Shown here piece after piece: positions 10,021-17,905 of a stretch of DNA of 64,000 bases. Positions within the stretch are counted from its first letter, which is position 1. Every line of letters starts with the position of its first letter. The notes below the pieces were generated by a model that did not search any database, had not been told where the DNA came from, and saw nothing but the letters and a program-made list of their open reading frames with translations. A program made the translations under genes and the position numbers. This DNA comes from an uncultured Roseicyclus sp. (GTDB taxonomy: Bacteria; Pseudomonadota; Alphaproteobacteria; Rhodobacterales; Rhodobacteraceae): positions 62,001 to 126,000 of the forward strand of contig CANLEH010000004.1 of the NCBI GenBank assembly GCA_947489665.1, given 5' to 3'.

Positions 10021-10700
10021 AGTCCGTCATTGCCGCATTTGTTGGATTGGCCGTTCTTGCAGGCTGCGGAAGCCGTGCGAATGATCCGCTTTTGGGCGTG
10101 GCACGCGAACTTGGATCAGGCCTTCTGAACCGGGATGTTCCAGTTGCCGCACCTGTCGATCCGCGCGCGGTGCTGACCCGCGATGTGATCGACAGAGCCG
10201 GTGTTCCGTTGATCCTTCTGGAAAGCCAGTCCCTTGGAACGGCGTCGACGCTGACGCGCATCGCGACCAACGGGGCAAACGAGACCTGGCAGGGCGATGA
10301 CGATGTCACCGTCACGCTTAGCCGCGAAGGTGTCTTGCGCGCCACGCGCGGATACCTGTTCGACCTCTATTCTGCAGACATTTCGGCGATCCGGCAGGCC
10401 TTGGTCCAGCGAAGCGGCGGGCTTGCTCCGCGTGTGCACACGCGCGTCGTCGGGGACCTGGAGACGCAAATTTCGGCCTATGGTTGTGAGGTCGGTTTTG
10501 TCGGCGCGGAACAGGTAAACATTTTCGGCCGCGTCCAGACGCTCACCCGCGTTGTAGAGCGGTGTACCGCGCAGCCGGGGTCCGATTTGGCTGATTTTGA
10601 GAACCGCTACTGGATTGATGGCAACGGTTTCGCCTGGGCTTCCGAGCAATACGCTGGCCCCGATCTTGGGCACTTGCGGATCGAACGCCTACATCGATGA
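10011..10700 (+). CDS. yjbF: YjbF/GfcB-family exopolysaccharide lipoprotein
   Basis: A 229-residue protein with a lipoprotein signal and lipobox VLAGC at about residues 15-19, so it is expected to be lipidated and periplasm-facing. Its length and the C-terminal pattern (ENRYWID.NG.AWASEQY.GP) fit the YjbF family (DUF2886), which accompanies YjbH in exopolysaccharide and group 4 capsule loci. The ATG overlaps the yjbH stop (ATGGCGCTGA), indicating translational coupling. yjbE and yjbG are not found next to it, so this is a reduced version of the four-gene operon known from enterobacteria. Confidence 0.85.
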   Translation: MALKSVIAAFVGLAVLAGCGSRANDPLLGVARELGSGLLNRDVPVAAPVDPRAVLTRDVIDRAGVPLILLESQSLGTASTLTRIATNGANETWQGDDDVTVTLSREGVLRATRGYLFDLYSADISAIRQALVQRSGGLAPRVHTRVVGDLETQISAYGCEVGFVGAEQVNIFGRVQTLTRVVERCTAQPGSDLADFENRYWIDGNGFAWASEQYAGPDLGHLRIERLHR

Positions 10701-10701
10701 A

Positions 10702-10742
10702 GCGTTACTCGGGCGTGCAAGAGACGCTTTCCTGAGTAACGC
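10702..10742. promoter_or_regulatory. Inverted repeat upstream of thiolase gene
   Basis: Perfect 9-base arms GCGTTACTC (10702-10710) and GAGTAACGC (10734-10742) lie between yjbF and the thiolase start at 10797. There is no T-run, so an operator for the thiolase gene is favoured over a terminator for yjbF. The right arm belongs to a 10-base word, GTAACGCATT (10736-10745), that recurs exactly at 17878-17887 upstream of paaA, and with one mismatch at the paaZ start. This supports a shared aromatic-catabolism regulator. Confidence 0.45.
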
Positions 10743-10796
10743 ATTCCCTCCGCTCCCTTGGCCTGCTAGCTTGCCCCAAACGAACGGGAGGCTGCT

Positions 10797-11993
10797 ATGC
10801 CCGAGGCATTCATCTGCGACTATATCCGCACGCCCATTGGACGGTTCGGGGGCGCGCTCGCGTCTGTCCGAGCGGACGATTTGGGGGCCGTTCCACTGCG
10901 TGCGTTGATGGCGCGCAATGCTCAGCTTGATTGGGACGCCGTTGAAGATGTTTGGTTCGGTTGCGCCAATCAGGCGGGCGAAGACAACCGCAATGTGGCG
11001 CGCATGTCGGCGCTTCTTGCCGGTTTGCCAGAGGCGGTTCCCGGCACAACAATCAACCGACTTTGTGGATCGGGTATGGACGCCGTGATTGCAGCCGCGC
11101 GGGCGGTCAAGGCTGGCGAGGCTGAATTGATGATCGCGGGTGGCGTGGAGTCGATGTCGCGCGCGCCGTTCGTGATGCCCAAGGCCGATACCGCCTTCTC
11201 GCGGAAGGCGGAGATCTATGACACGACGATTGGCTGGCGCTTTGTGAACCCGGTGATGAAGGCACAGTACGGGATCGATTCCATGCCTGAAACGGCTGAG
11301 AATGTGGCTGAGGATTACCAGGTTTCGCGGGCGGATCAGGATGCGTTCGCGCTACGCTCGCAACAGAAGGCGGCTGCGGCGGCGGGTCGGTTGGCGGCGG
11401 AGATCGCACCGGTCGCGATCCCGCAGCGGAAGCGAGAGGATGTGATTGTCTCGACCGACGAACATCCGCGCGCGACGACGTTGGACAAGCTCACCGCCTT
11501 ACGCGCCCCGTTTCGGGAGGGCGGATCGGTGACGGCCGGCAACGCATCGGGCGTGAATGACGGGGCCGCTGCATTGATCATCGCGTCAGAGGCGGCAGCG
11601 GCGAAACACGGGCTGACGCCGATCGCACGGGTCTTGGGCGGGGCCGTTGCGGGCGTGCCGCCGAGGGTAATGGGGATCGGGCCAGTCCCAGCGTCGCAAA
11701 AGCTGATGACGCGTCTGGGTCTGACTATCTCGGACTTTGATGTCATCGAGCTGAACGAGGCCTTCGCGGCCCAGGGCTTGGCGGTTCTGCGGGAGCTTGG
11801 CGTGGCGGATGACGATCCGCGCGTGAACCCAAATGGGGGTGCGATTGCTTTGGGTCATCCGCTGGGGATGAGCGGCGCGCGGATCACCGGGACGGCCGCG
11901 TTGGAGATGAAGCTGAACGGCGGGAAGCGGGCGCTGGCGACGATGTGTATCGGGGTCGGACAAGGCATCGCGGTGGCATTGGAGGCGGTTTGA
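10797..11993 (+). CDS. pcaF: 3-oxoadipyl-CoA thiolase
   Basis: A 398-residue thiolase. The acylation cysteine lies in NRLCGSGMDA (~residue 90), and the C-terminal catalytic elements are NEAFAAQG, NPNGGAIALGHPLG and CIGVGQGIA. The start MPEAFICDYIRTPIGRFGGAL and the overall length match the PcaF/PaaJ subgroup. It cleaves 3-oxoadipyl-CoA with CoA to succinyl-CoA and acetyl-CoA, the last step for phenylacetate (paa), benzoyl-CoA (box) and beta-ketoadipate routes. The location next to paa genes supports this over a plain acetoacetyl-CoA thiolase, but close paralogues cannot be excluded. The symbol paaJ would be equally reasonable. Confidence 0.85.
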   Translation: MPEAFICDYIRTPIGRFGGALASVRADDLGAVPLRALMARNAQLDWDAVEDVWFGCANQAGEDNRNVARMSALLAGLPEAVPGTTINRLCGSGMDAVIAAARAVKAGEAELMIAGGVESMSRAPFVMPKADTAFSRKAEIYDTTIGWRFVNPVMKAQYGIDSMPETAENVAEDYQVSRADQDAFALRSQQKAAAAAGRLAAEIAPVAIPQRKREDVIVSTDEHPRATTLDKLTALRAPFREGGSVTAGNASGVNDGAAALIIASEAAAAKHGLTPIARVLGGAVAGVPPRVMGIGPVPASQKLMTRLGLTISDFDVIELNEAFAAQGLAVLRELGVADDDPRVNPNGGAIALGHPLGMSGARITGTAALEMKLNGGKRALATMCIGVGQGIAVALEAV

Positions 11994-12076
11994 AGGGCAG
12001 GGGAGCACGCGTGAGCAAGGTTGATCTGGAGCCCGTTTCCGCAAAAAAAGCCATGAAAGCAAAAGCTTAGAATTTC

Positions 12077-12106
12077 AAACATTTCTATGAATCTAGAAAT
12101 GTTTTT
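12077..12106. terminator. Bidirectional-type terminator hairpin
   Basis: Perfect 11-base arms AAACATTTCTA (12077-12087) and TAGAAATGTTT (12094-12104) surround a six-base loop and are followed by more T residues on the plus strand. It lies between the convergent thiolase and LysR genes. The stem is AT-rich, which weakens it, but the position and T-tail fit a shared terminator. Confidence 0.6.
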
Positions 12107-13067
12107 CAGTGTTTTCGATTCCATTCGGGAAGTAGAGCTTCATATCCGCCGAGGCGGCTTCAAACACTTTGGCCCCTTCGCGAACTGCGTCCAGAAACCA
12201 TTGATATTCGGGCGTGGCCTGCATCCCGTCGCGGCACACCAGCCAAAACCGAGAAAACGGCGCAATCGCGGTGTCGAACGGGGCCACGAGCGCCCCCGAT
12301 TCCAACTGCGCACTGGCCAGAAAGGAGCCGCCGATGGCCACATGCCCAGTCGCAATCGCCGTTTCCACAGCGCTCGCCGTATCGGTGCAACTCACGGCGT
12401 AGGAGGTGGGCGGTTGCAGCCCGTTGACGCGATGCCAAGCGTTCCATGTCGTGTCATCGCTGTCGGCATCGGTCGCGAATTCCACATCAATGAATCCAAG
12501 CTTCTTCATATCGGCGGGCTTGCGGACAAACCGGGCCACGTCTGGACGCATGATCGGTGTGAACCATGTGCGCAGCAAAGGCGCCCAAATGAGATCGCCC
12601 GCGCCCCCGGGGTCAGGTTCCTGCGCCCAGCGAATTGCCATATCGAATTCGGACGTCAGCAAATCCCTGTTCTGTTTGCTCAGATCCCATGACACCTTGA
12701 TATCGGGCCGCTGCGCCCTTGCGCTGGCAAGCGACGGCATTACCCAGGAATGCACCGCTTTGGCCGGACCGCTGATCTTGAGCACGGTTTCATGGAGCGG
12801 TTCGTGCGCTTCGTCCCAGGCCGCCTGAATGGTTTCGAACACTTGCCCAAGGCTTTTGCGCAGGATCTGGCCCTTGTCGGTCAATTCGATGGCGCGGTGC
12901 TTGCGCGTGAACAACGCGCCGCCAAGCTCTTGTTCCAATTGTTTGACCTGGAAGCCGACCGCCGCAGGCGTGACAAAGAGTTCGTCGGCCGCCTTGGCAA
13001 AACTGAGGTTGCGGGCAGCGGCCTCGAATGTGCGCAGCGACGTCAGCGAAGGAAGGCGCTTGTTCAT
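12093..13067 (-). CDS. LysR-family transcriptional regulator (GcvA-like)
   Basis: A 324-residue protein with an N-terminal winged helix-turn-helix (residues ~1-65). The segment PSLTSLRTFEAAARNLSFAKAA followed by TPAAVGFQVKQLEQELG is typical of the GcvA/AmpR branch of LysR. A type 2 periplasmic-binding-like effector domain follows (~95-300). It lies convergent to the thiolase gene and divergent from a small secreted-protein gene. The target and effector are unknown; control of the divergent gene is the default guess for LysR proteins. Confidence 0.85.
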   Translation of the reverse strand: MNKRLPSLTSLRTFEAAARNLSFAKAADELFVTPAAVGFQVKQLEQELGGALFTRKHRAIELTDKGQILRKSLGQVFETIQAAWDEAHEPLHETVLKISGPAKAVHSWVMPSLASARAQRPDIKVSWDLSKQNRDLLTSEFDMAIRWAQEPDPGGAGDLIWAPLLRTWFTPIMRPDVARFVRKPADMKKLGFIDVEFATDADSDDTTWNAWHRVNGLQPPTSYAVSCTDTASAVETAIATGHVAIGGSFLASAQLESGALVAPFDTAIAPFSRFWLVCRDGMQATPEYQWFLDAVREGAKVFEAASADMKLYFPNGIENTEKHF

Positions 13068-13106
13068 TCACGCAAGAATAACTTGCCCAAGCGGGAAAGC
13101 AATCTC

Positions 13107-13161
13107 GTTTGTCGGAGGGGGCGTGACGAATGCAGTTTCTCTTCATCGCTAACCGACAAAC
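13107..13161. promoter_or_regulatory. Inverted repeat between LysR gene and divergent gene
   Basis: Arms GTTTGTCGG (13107-13115) and CCGACAAAC (13153-13161) are perfect inverted copies spaced 37 bases apart. They lie in the short divergent promoter region. They could be distant half-sites of a regulator, possibly the adjacent LysR protein, although they lack the usual T-N11-A layout. The evidence is positional only. Confidence 0.3.
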
Positions 13162-13177
13162 ATGACAGGAGACCCCG

Positions 13178-13531
13178 ATGAAACGTTCCATGATCCCCAC
13201 AGCCCTCCTTGCCACCATGCTTGCCCTTCCCGCGGCAGCCGACCAATTCGCCGTTCAAATTGACGATGCTTATGACGGTGCAGACCTGAGGCTGATGGAC
13301 ACGCTTCGGGTGTCCGTGATCGAGAGCTTTGCAGAGGGCGACGCGCATTACGTCATACTGGACGCCCCGGGCATCGCCTACGTCGAGGCCTTCATTCTTG
13401 CGATCAACCGCGACGCCCTTGAATTGAATGCGCTGGACGCGGATTGGACGAACCCGACGATGCAGCACCTTTCCCCGGCGCAGCGCCTTGGGTTCCTGCG
13501 CGCCATTGACTGCGAATTTTGCGTCAGCTGA
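13178..13531 (+). CDS. Small secreted protein of unknown function
   Basis: A 117-residue protein with a clear signal peptide (MKRSMIPTALLATMLALPAAA, cleavage near residue 21). The mature part is acidic and carries two cysteines close to the C-terminus (CEFC), which could form a disulfide in the periplasm. A ribosome site AGGAGA precedes the ATG. No domain was recognised. It is divergent from the LysR regulator, which may control it. Confidence 0.65.
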   Translation: MKRSMIPTALLATMLALPAAADQFAVQIDDAYDGADLRLMDTLRVSVIESFAEGDAHYVILDAPGIAYVEAFILAINRDALELNALDADWTNPTMQHLSPAQRLGFLRAIDCEFCVS

Positions 13532-13631
13532 GCCAGAAACGGGAATTTCGGTTGCGCCGATAGGGCGACGACCCGGCGGTTGTGACCTCTTCCAACCGGG
13601 CTTTGGCCTAAGAGCCTTCCGAAATGCGGAG

Positions 13632-13657
13632 CGCCGCCCTGTAACAGGGTGGCGTTT
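13632..13657. terminator. Hairpin terminator between convergent genes
   Basis: Stem CGCCGCCCTG / CAGGGTGGCG with one G-T pair and a TAA loop, followed by TTTCG on the plus strand. It lies between the small secreted-protein gene and the end of paaE. The T-run is short, so termination strength is uncertain. Confidence 0.5.
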
Positions 13658-13680
13658 CGTGCGTCAGATGCTCCGGGACG

Positions 13681-14742
13681 TTAGTGATCGAGATATTCCA
13701 CCGTGATCTCATCGCCCGTGGGTACTGCCTGGCAGGATAGCACCACGCCGCGCGCAACCTCGTAGTCTTCCAGAGCGTGGTTGGTCAGCATTTCAGCTGC
13801 CCCTTCGCGGACCGTGCACATGCAGGTTGAGCACACCCCGGCCTTGCACGCATAAGGCGCATCAAGGCCCGCGCGCAGGGCGGCGTCGAGGACGGTTTCG
13901 CCAGCCGCCATGTCGATGGCCTGCGCAGTTCCGTCGAGGATGATGGTGGCCTTGGTGCCGGTGGCCTTGTCGTCAGCGATGGCGCGCTGCGGGAGTTGGC
14001 CGGGTTGGGCGCTTGCGAAAAGCTCATATTTGATTGCGTCTTTCGGCATCCCGTGGGCTTGCAGGCGTTCGGCAATAACCTCCATCGCCGGTTCCGGCCC
14101 GCAGATGAAGGCAGCATCGGCCGAGCGCACCGGCACCCAGATCTTGAACATCTGGTCGAGTTTTTCAGCGTCGATGCGGCCCGTGAACAGGTCGATGCCC
14201 TGCGGGTCATTCTTGAGGATGTGGACGATGTTGAGCCGAGTGAGGTGTTCGTTCTTCAGATCTTCAAGTTCCTCGCGGAACATCACGTCGCGCGCGGCGC
14301 GGTTGGCGTAGATCAGCGTGAAGCGCGAGTGCGGCTCCACTGCAAGGACGGACCGCAGGATCGACAGGATGGGCGTGATGCCGGAGCCGATGGCGAAGCC
14401 CAGGTAATGCTTGGCGCGGTCGGGTGAGAGGGGCGTGTGGAAAGCGCCCATGGGCGACAGCGCCTCGATCATGTCGCCAGGTTTGAGGTTGTCGTGCGCC
14501 CAGTTGGAGAAGGCGCCGCCCTTGACGCGTTTGATGCCAACTTCGAGCGTCTGGTCAGTGACGCCCGCGCTGATGGAATAGGCGCGGCGGATTTCGGTGC
14601 CGTCGATTTCTGTGCGAAAAGTCAGGTATTGGCCCTGCGTAAAGGGCAGGGTGGACCCGTCGACGGGTTTGAGGCGAACAGCGATGGCGTCCGCCGTGGT
14701 GCGGTGGATGTCGGTGACGATGAGGGGAATGAATTTAGCCAA
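13681..14742 (-). CDS. paaE: Phenylacetyl-CoA epoxidase reductase subunit PaaE
   Basis: An oxidoreductase of the FNR type with a C-terminal plant-type ferredoxin domain. It passes electrons from NADPH through FAD and a 2Fe-2S cluster to the diiron oxygenase PaaA. The FAD-binding pattern is RRAYSIS and the nucleotide site is IGSGITPILSILRS. The 2Fe-2S ligands lie in CKAGVCSTCMC and a later LSCQA. I place the start at TTG 14742 (MAKFIPL), which aligns with the usual MxxFxxL start of PaaE. The frame also opens at GTG 14766, overlapping the paaD stop. It is the last gene of the paaA-E run. Confidence 0.9.
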   Translation of the reverse strand: MAKFIPLIVTDIHRTTADAIAVRLKPVDGSTLPFTQGQYLTFRTEIDGTEIRRAYSISAGVTDQTLEVGIKRVKGGAFSNWAHDNLKPGDMIEALSPMGAFHTPLSPDRAKHYLGFAIGSGITPILSILRSVLAVEPHSRFTLIYANRAARDVMFREELEDLKNEHLTRLNIVHILKNDPQGIDLFTGRIDAEKLDQMFKIWVPVRSADAAFICGPEPAMEVIAERLQAHGMPKDAIKYELFASAQPGQLPQRAIADDKATGTKATIILDGTAQAIDMAAGETVLDAALRAGLDAPYACKAGVCSTCMCTVREGAAEMLTNHALEDYEVARGVVLSCQAVPTGDEITVEYLDH

Positions 14743-14756
14743 AGGAGAGCGTGTCC

Positions 14757-15218
14757 TCAGATGCACTTGAAATAGTCGAACGGCTCAAGACAGTCGGTGC
14801 AGCGCCATTGGGCTTTGCAGGGCGTGGAGCCGAATTGGCTGATCCGTTCGACATTTTGCGACTGGCAGCGGGGGCATTCGGACGGGCCGCCTGCCGGGTT
14901 GGGTGGAGCGATGCCGTATTCGGTGAGCTTGGTGCGGCCCTTGTCGGATAGCCAATCGGTTGTCCAGGGCGGTGCGATCTGGCGTTTGAGGCGCGTGTTT
15001 GTGAGCCCGTGTTGCGCAAGAGCGCTGGTGATCGACAGCTCGATTACGGCAGTCGCGGGACAGCCGGAATAAGTGGGTGTGACAGAGACCTCAAGCGTGT
15101 CGCCTTGCCATGAGATGTCCCGGACGATGCCGAGATCGACGATGGAAATCACCGGGATTTCGGGGTCGGGGACGGAATCGAGCCAGTCCCAAATCTGGTC
15201 GGTGTCGGGTTTCACCAT
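14757..15218 (-). CDS. paaD: Phenylacetyl-CoA epoxidase assembly protein PaaD
   Basis: A 153-residue protein with an N-terminal DUF59/MIP18-like Fe-S assembly domain (PDPEIPVISIVDLGIVRDI and a CPAT motif, TPTYSGCPATAV). The C-terminal zinc-ribbon-like segment has CPRC, CKAQWRCTDC and a final KC. PaaD is needed for a functional PaaABCE enzyme and probably acts in metal centre assembly. The ATG at 15218 overlaps the paaC stop (ATGGTGA). The same frame continues upstream only as a shadow of paaC. Confidence 0.9.
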   Translation of the reverse strand: MVKPDTDQIWDWLDSVPDPEIPVISIVDLGIVRDISWQGDTLEVSVTPTYSGCPATAVIELSITSALAQHGLTNTRLKRQIAPPWTTDWLSDKGRTKLTEYGIAPPNPAGGPSECPRCQSQNVERISQFGSTPCKAQWRCTDCLEPFDYFKCI

Positions 15219-16048
15219 GTGGCGTCGGGGTGGCTGCGCGGCAGGCTTTGCATCACCGCCAGCAGATGACCCAAATGCTCGGTGTGTCGCCGGCCATCGC
15301 GGCCGCCTGATTGGAAATGCGACAGGTCGGGCGGTGTGAGGGTCGCGGCCTTGAGGACCTTGGTCACTTCGTGCTCCCAGATCGGCGTCAGCCCACCCGG
15401 GTCGCCGATCAGCCGCGCCTCGGCCGCCGCGACGCGGACCGGATCGCGGTCGGTCAATTCGCGGGTAAAGGGCCACAGCGCGTCCAGTGTGGCCTGCATC
15501 CGGCGATGGCTTTCCTCGGACCCGTCGCCGAGCCTGATCACCAGATCGGCGGAGCGTTCCTGTTGGTAGGTCACTTCCTTCTCTGCCTTCGCTGCAATTT
15601 CGGCGATACGCGGATCGGCGGAGGGGAAGCTGCGATGGGCCACAAGCCCCTTGCCGGTGGCCAGCATCCGCAGGAGCGCGAGGTGGTAGGTGTCGAACAG
15701 AAACTGCCGCATGATCGTCTGGCCGAAATCGCCATTGGGTTGCTGGACCAAAAGACAGCACCGAAAATCATAGGGATCGCGGAAAAAGGCGAGCCTGTCG
15801 GCACTGCGCCCGGCCCCTTCGAGTTCTGCCGCATAACCAAGCCACATCTGTGCGTGTCCGATGAGATCGAGCGCAGTGTTGGCAAGCGCGATATCTTCTT
15901 CCAGCACCGGAGCTTTGCCGCACCATTCGCTGAGCCGGTGGCCGAGGATGAGGGCGTCATCACCCAGTTGCAGAAGGAATTCGACATGGACCTGCGGATC
16001 GATGTCCAAGGGCGCGGTTGCGTCTTGTGCAGTGGGCGCGGCGCTCAT
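15212..16048 (-). CDS. paaC: Phenylacetyl-CoA epoxidase structural subunit PaaC
   Basis: A 278-residue ferritin-like helical protein, the catalytically inactive partner of PaaA in the 1,2-epoxidase complex. Family features include LGDDALILGHRLSEWCGKAP near the N-terminus and the E/H-rich helices AEKEVTYQQERSADLVIRLG. The ATG at 16048 gives a TGATG overlap with the paaB stop; a GTG one codon earlier is also possible. Length and order (B-C-D) are standard. Confidence 0.92.
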   Translation of the reverse strand: MSAAPTAQDATAPLDIDPQVHVEFLLQLGDDALILGHRLSEWCGKAPVLEEDIALANTALDLIGHAQMWLGYAAELEGAGRSADRLAFFRDPYDFRCCLLVQQPNGDFGQTIMRQFLFDTYHLALLRMLATGKGLVAHRSFPSADPRIAEIAAKAEKEVTYQQERSADLVIRLGDGSEESHRRMQATLDALWPFTRELTDRDPVRVAAAEARLIGDPGGLTPIWEHEVTKVLKAATLTPPDLSHFQSGGRDGRRHTEHLGHLLAVMQSLPRSHPDATW

Positions 16049-16332
16049 CACATGGGTCCCACGTCTTTGGGGATGTCGAAAAAGGTCGGGTGGCGATATG
16101 TCTTATCGTCCGCCGGGTCGTACATCGGCCCCTTCTTGGAGGGACTGGAGGCGGCGATCGCCGACGAGGGCACGGCCCAGATGCTGACGCCCTCTTTGCG
16201 GCGGGTATAGACGTCGCGCGCGTGTTTGATCGCCATCTCGGCATCGGGCGCGTGGAGGCTTCCGACATGCCGGTGGGATGCACCGTGCTGGCCGCGGATG
16301 AAGATTTCCCACAGGGGCCATTCGCCACTCAT
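16048..16332 (-). CDS. paaB: Phenylacetyl-CoA epoxidase subunit PaaB
   Basis: A 94-residue protein matching PaaB in length and in the start WPLWEIFIRG and the middle H.GSLHAPDAEMAI..ARD.YTRR. PaaB bridges PaaAC heterodimers in the ring-epoxidising complex. It is coupled to paaC by TGATG. It is separated from paaA by an inserted VOC-domain gene, which is an unusual order for the operon. Confidence 0.93.
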   Translation of the reverse strand: MSGEWPLWEIFIRGQHGASHRHVGSLHAPDAEMAIKHARDVYTRRKEGVSIWAVPSSAIAASSPSKKGPMYDPADDKTYRHPTFFDIPKDVGPM

Positions 16333-16359
16333 CTTTTCGGGCTCCCAATCTCGATTTTT

Positions 16360-16704
16360 TCAGAAGGCATAGGCTTCAACCCGGTTGCCGTCGGGATCGA
16401 ATACCTGAACCCGTGTGGGCCCGGTCGGCTGAAATTCTGCCTCTTCAACCTGGTCTCGGGCGAATGCTTCCCGCAATTCCAGAACCTCGGCTGAACTTGA
16501 GGCTTGGAAGCCGAAATGGTTGGTGCGCGGCAAATCACCGGGCACGTCCCCCTCGCTCAAAGCCAAAAGCCCGCCGCCCTCTCCGGACAGGATGAGAAGG
16601 TGATCATCCTCGTGCAAACGTTGGTCCAATCCGAAGTATCGGCTGTAGAACGCCGCCGAAATTTCGCGGTCCGATACGGTCAATGCGACGTGATCCAGGC
16701 GCAT
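16360..16704 (-). CDS. VOC-family (glyoxalase/dioxygenase fold) protein inside the paa operon
   Basis: A 114-residue single-domain vicinal-oxygen-chelate protein: MRLDHVALTVSD at the N-terminus, an NHFGF strand in the middle and QVFDPDGNRVEAYAF at the end, the usual betaalphabetabetabeta repeats. It lies between paaA and paaB, nine bases from the paaA stop, and is clearly in the same transcript. The role is unknown. Detoxification or rearrangement of a reactive epoxide- or oxepin-derived by-product of the pathway is an inference from location only. Confidence 0.8.
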   Translation of the reverse strand: MRLDHVALTVSDREISAAFYSRYFGLDQRLHEDDHLLILSGEGGGLLALSEGDVPGDLPRTNHFGFQASSSAEVLELREAFARDQVEEAEFQPTGPTRVQVFDPDGNRVEAYAF

Positions 16705-16713
16705 GATTTCACC

Positions 16714-17691
16714 TTATTCCGCGGCCATTTGCGACGCGCGTTTCTTGGCAGCATGGGCCATCAGCCCTTCCCGAACCCAAGCCCCGTCGTCCCACGCCTT
16801 TTGGCGGGTCGCGATGCGCTCGGCGGAGCAGGGGCCGTTGCCTTTGAGGACCTCGAAGAATTCGTCCCAATCGGGCTCGGCGAAATCGTAGCCACCTTTT
16901 TCCTCGTTCCACGCCAGCGTTTCATCCGGGACGGTAAGGCCTAGATATTCGGCTTGTGGAACGGTCTGGTCGACAAATTTCTGGCGCAGCTCGTCATTGG
17001 AATTCATCTTGATCTTCCACGCCATGCTTTGCGCGGAGTGTTTGGACTCCGCGTCCGACGGGCCGAACATCATCAGCGCCGGGAACCAGAAGCGGTTGAG
17101 GGCGTCTTGGGCCATGCGTTTTTGCGCAGGTGTGCCGGCGCACATCTTCATCATGATGTCGAAGCCCTGCCGTTGGTGGAAGGATTCCTCCTTGCAAATC
17201 CGTATCATAGCGCGCGCATAGGGGCCGAAGGATGTGCGTTGGAGCGGTACCTGGTTCATGATCGCGGCGCCATCAACAAGCCAGCCGACTGCGCCCATAT
17301 CGGCCCATGTGAGCGTTGGATAGGCGAAGATGGAGGAGTATTTCATGCGGCCATCCAGCAGCATTTCCGTCATCTCATCGCGGGAAACGCCAAGGGTTTC
17401 GGCGGCGCAATAGAGATACAAACCATGCCCGGCCTCATCCTGCACCTTGGCCAAAAGGATCGCCTTGCGCTCCAGCGTGGGGGCGCGGGTGATCCAGTTT
17501 CCTTCGGGCAGTTGGCCGACAATCTCGGAATGGGCGTGTTGGCCGATCTGGCGGATCAGAGTCTTGCGGTAGCCTTCGGGCATCCAATCCTTGGGCTCGA
17601 TCTTTTCGCCTGCGTCGATGCGGGCCTGGAAGGCGGCGAGCTTTTCAGGATCGTCCTGCGTCGCTTCGGATTTGACCATTTGTGCGTACAT
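16714..17691 (-). CDS. paaA: Phenylacetyl-CoA epoxidase catalytic subunit PaaA
   Basis: A 325-residue diiron monooxygenase subunit that epoxidises the aromatic ring of phenylacetyl-CoA. Ferritin-like iron-ligand motifs are visible: [29 protein letters not shown] and [11 protein letters not shown]. The N-terminal substrate-site region [20 protein letters not shown] is characteristic. It is the first gene of the paaA-VOC-B-C-D-E operon. The ribosome site AGGTGA overlaps the first copy of an operator array (17699-17710), so repressor binding would directly cover the 5' end of the transcript. Confidence 0.95.
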   Translation of the reverse strand: MYAQMVKSEATQDDPEKLAAFQARIDAGEKIEPKDWMPEGYRKTLIRQIGQHAHSEIVGQLPEGNWITRAPTLERKAILLAKVQDEAGHGLYLYCAAETLGVSRDEMTEMLLDGRMKYSSIFAYPTLTWADMGAVGWLVDGAAIMNQVPLQRTSFGPYARAMIRICKEESFHQRQGFDIMMKMCAGTPAQKRMAQDALNRFWFPALMMFGPSDAESKHSAQSMAWKIKMNSNDELRQKFVDQTVPQAEYLGLTVPDETLAWNEEKGGYDFAEPDWDEFFEVLKGNGPCSAERIATRQKAWDDGAWVREGLMAHAAKKRASQMAAE

Positions 17692-17698
17692 GAGATGC

Positions 17699-17810
17699 GT
17701 TCACCTGAGCAAAACTGCGTTCATCTGAGCGGGTATTTTGAGAAAACTGCGTTCAGTTGAGCAGATTTCGACCCGTTCATGCGAACGCATCGTTATCCGT
17801 TCACGTGAAC
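17699..17810. promoter_or_regulatory. Array of five palindromic operator copies upstream of paaA
   Basis: Five 12-base sites share GTTCA-N2-TGAxC or a close form: GTTCACCTGAGC (17699-17710), GTTCATCTGAGC (17719-17730), GTTCAGTTGAGC (17751-17762), GTTCATGCGAAC (17775-17786) and GTTCACGTGAAC (17799-17810). The last is a perfect palindrome. Start-to-start spacings are 20, 32, 24 and 24 bases. The copy nearest paaA contains its Shine-Dalgarno sequence. The arrangement implies cooperative binding by a dimeric regulator. Candidates in the window are the PaaX-family and MarR proteins; which one binds is not shown by the sequence. Confidence 0.75.
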
Positions 17811-17846
17811 GCTTTTAGCAGATCGGCGTGGGTCGGTCCATTGAAA

Positions 17847-17887
17847 TGTTACACAGAAACGTGCGCGAGGAAATTCTGTAACGCATT
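17847..17887. promoter_or_regulatory. Second paa-associated inverted repeat
   Basis: TGTTACA (17847-17853) and TGTAACG (17877-17883) form a widely spaced dyad between the five-site array and the end of paaK. The right arm extends to GTAACGCATT (17878-17887), identical to a word upstream of the thiolase gene. It could be a distal operator for the paaA promoter. Confidence 0.4.
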
Positions 17888-17905
17888 GAGCGCGGCGCGC
17901 GGACC

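Noticed and set aside
15219-15761. N-terminal extension of the paaD frame
   Set aside because: It is a shadow of paaC; homology to PaaD begins at ATG 15218.
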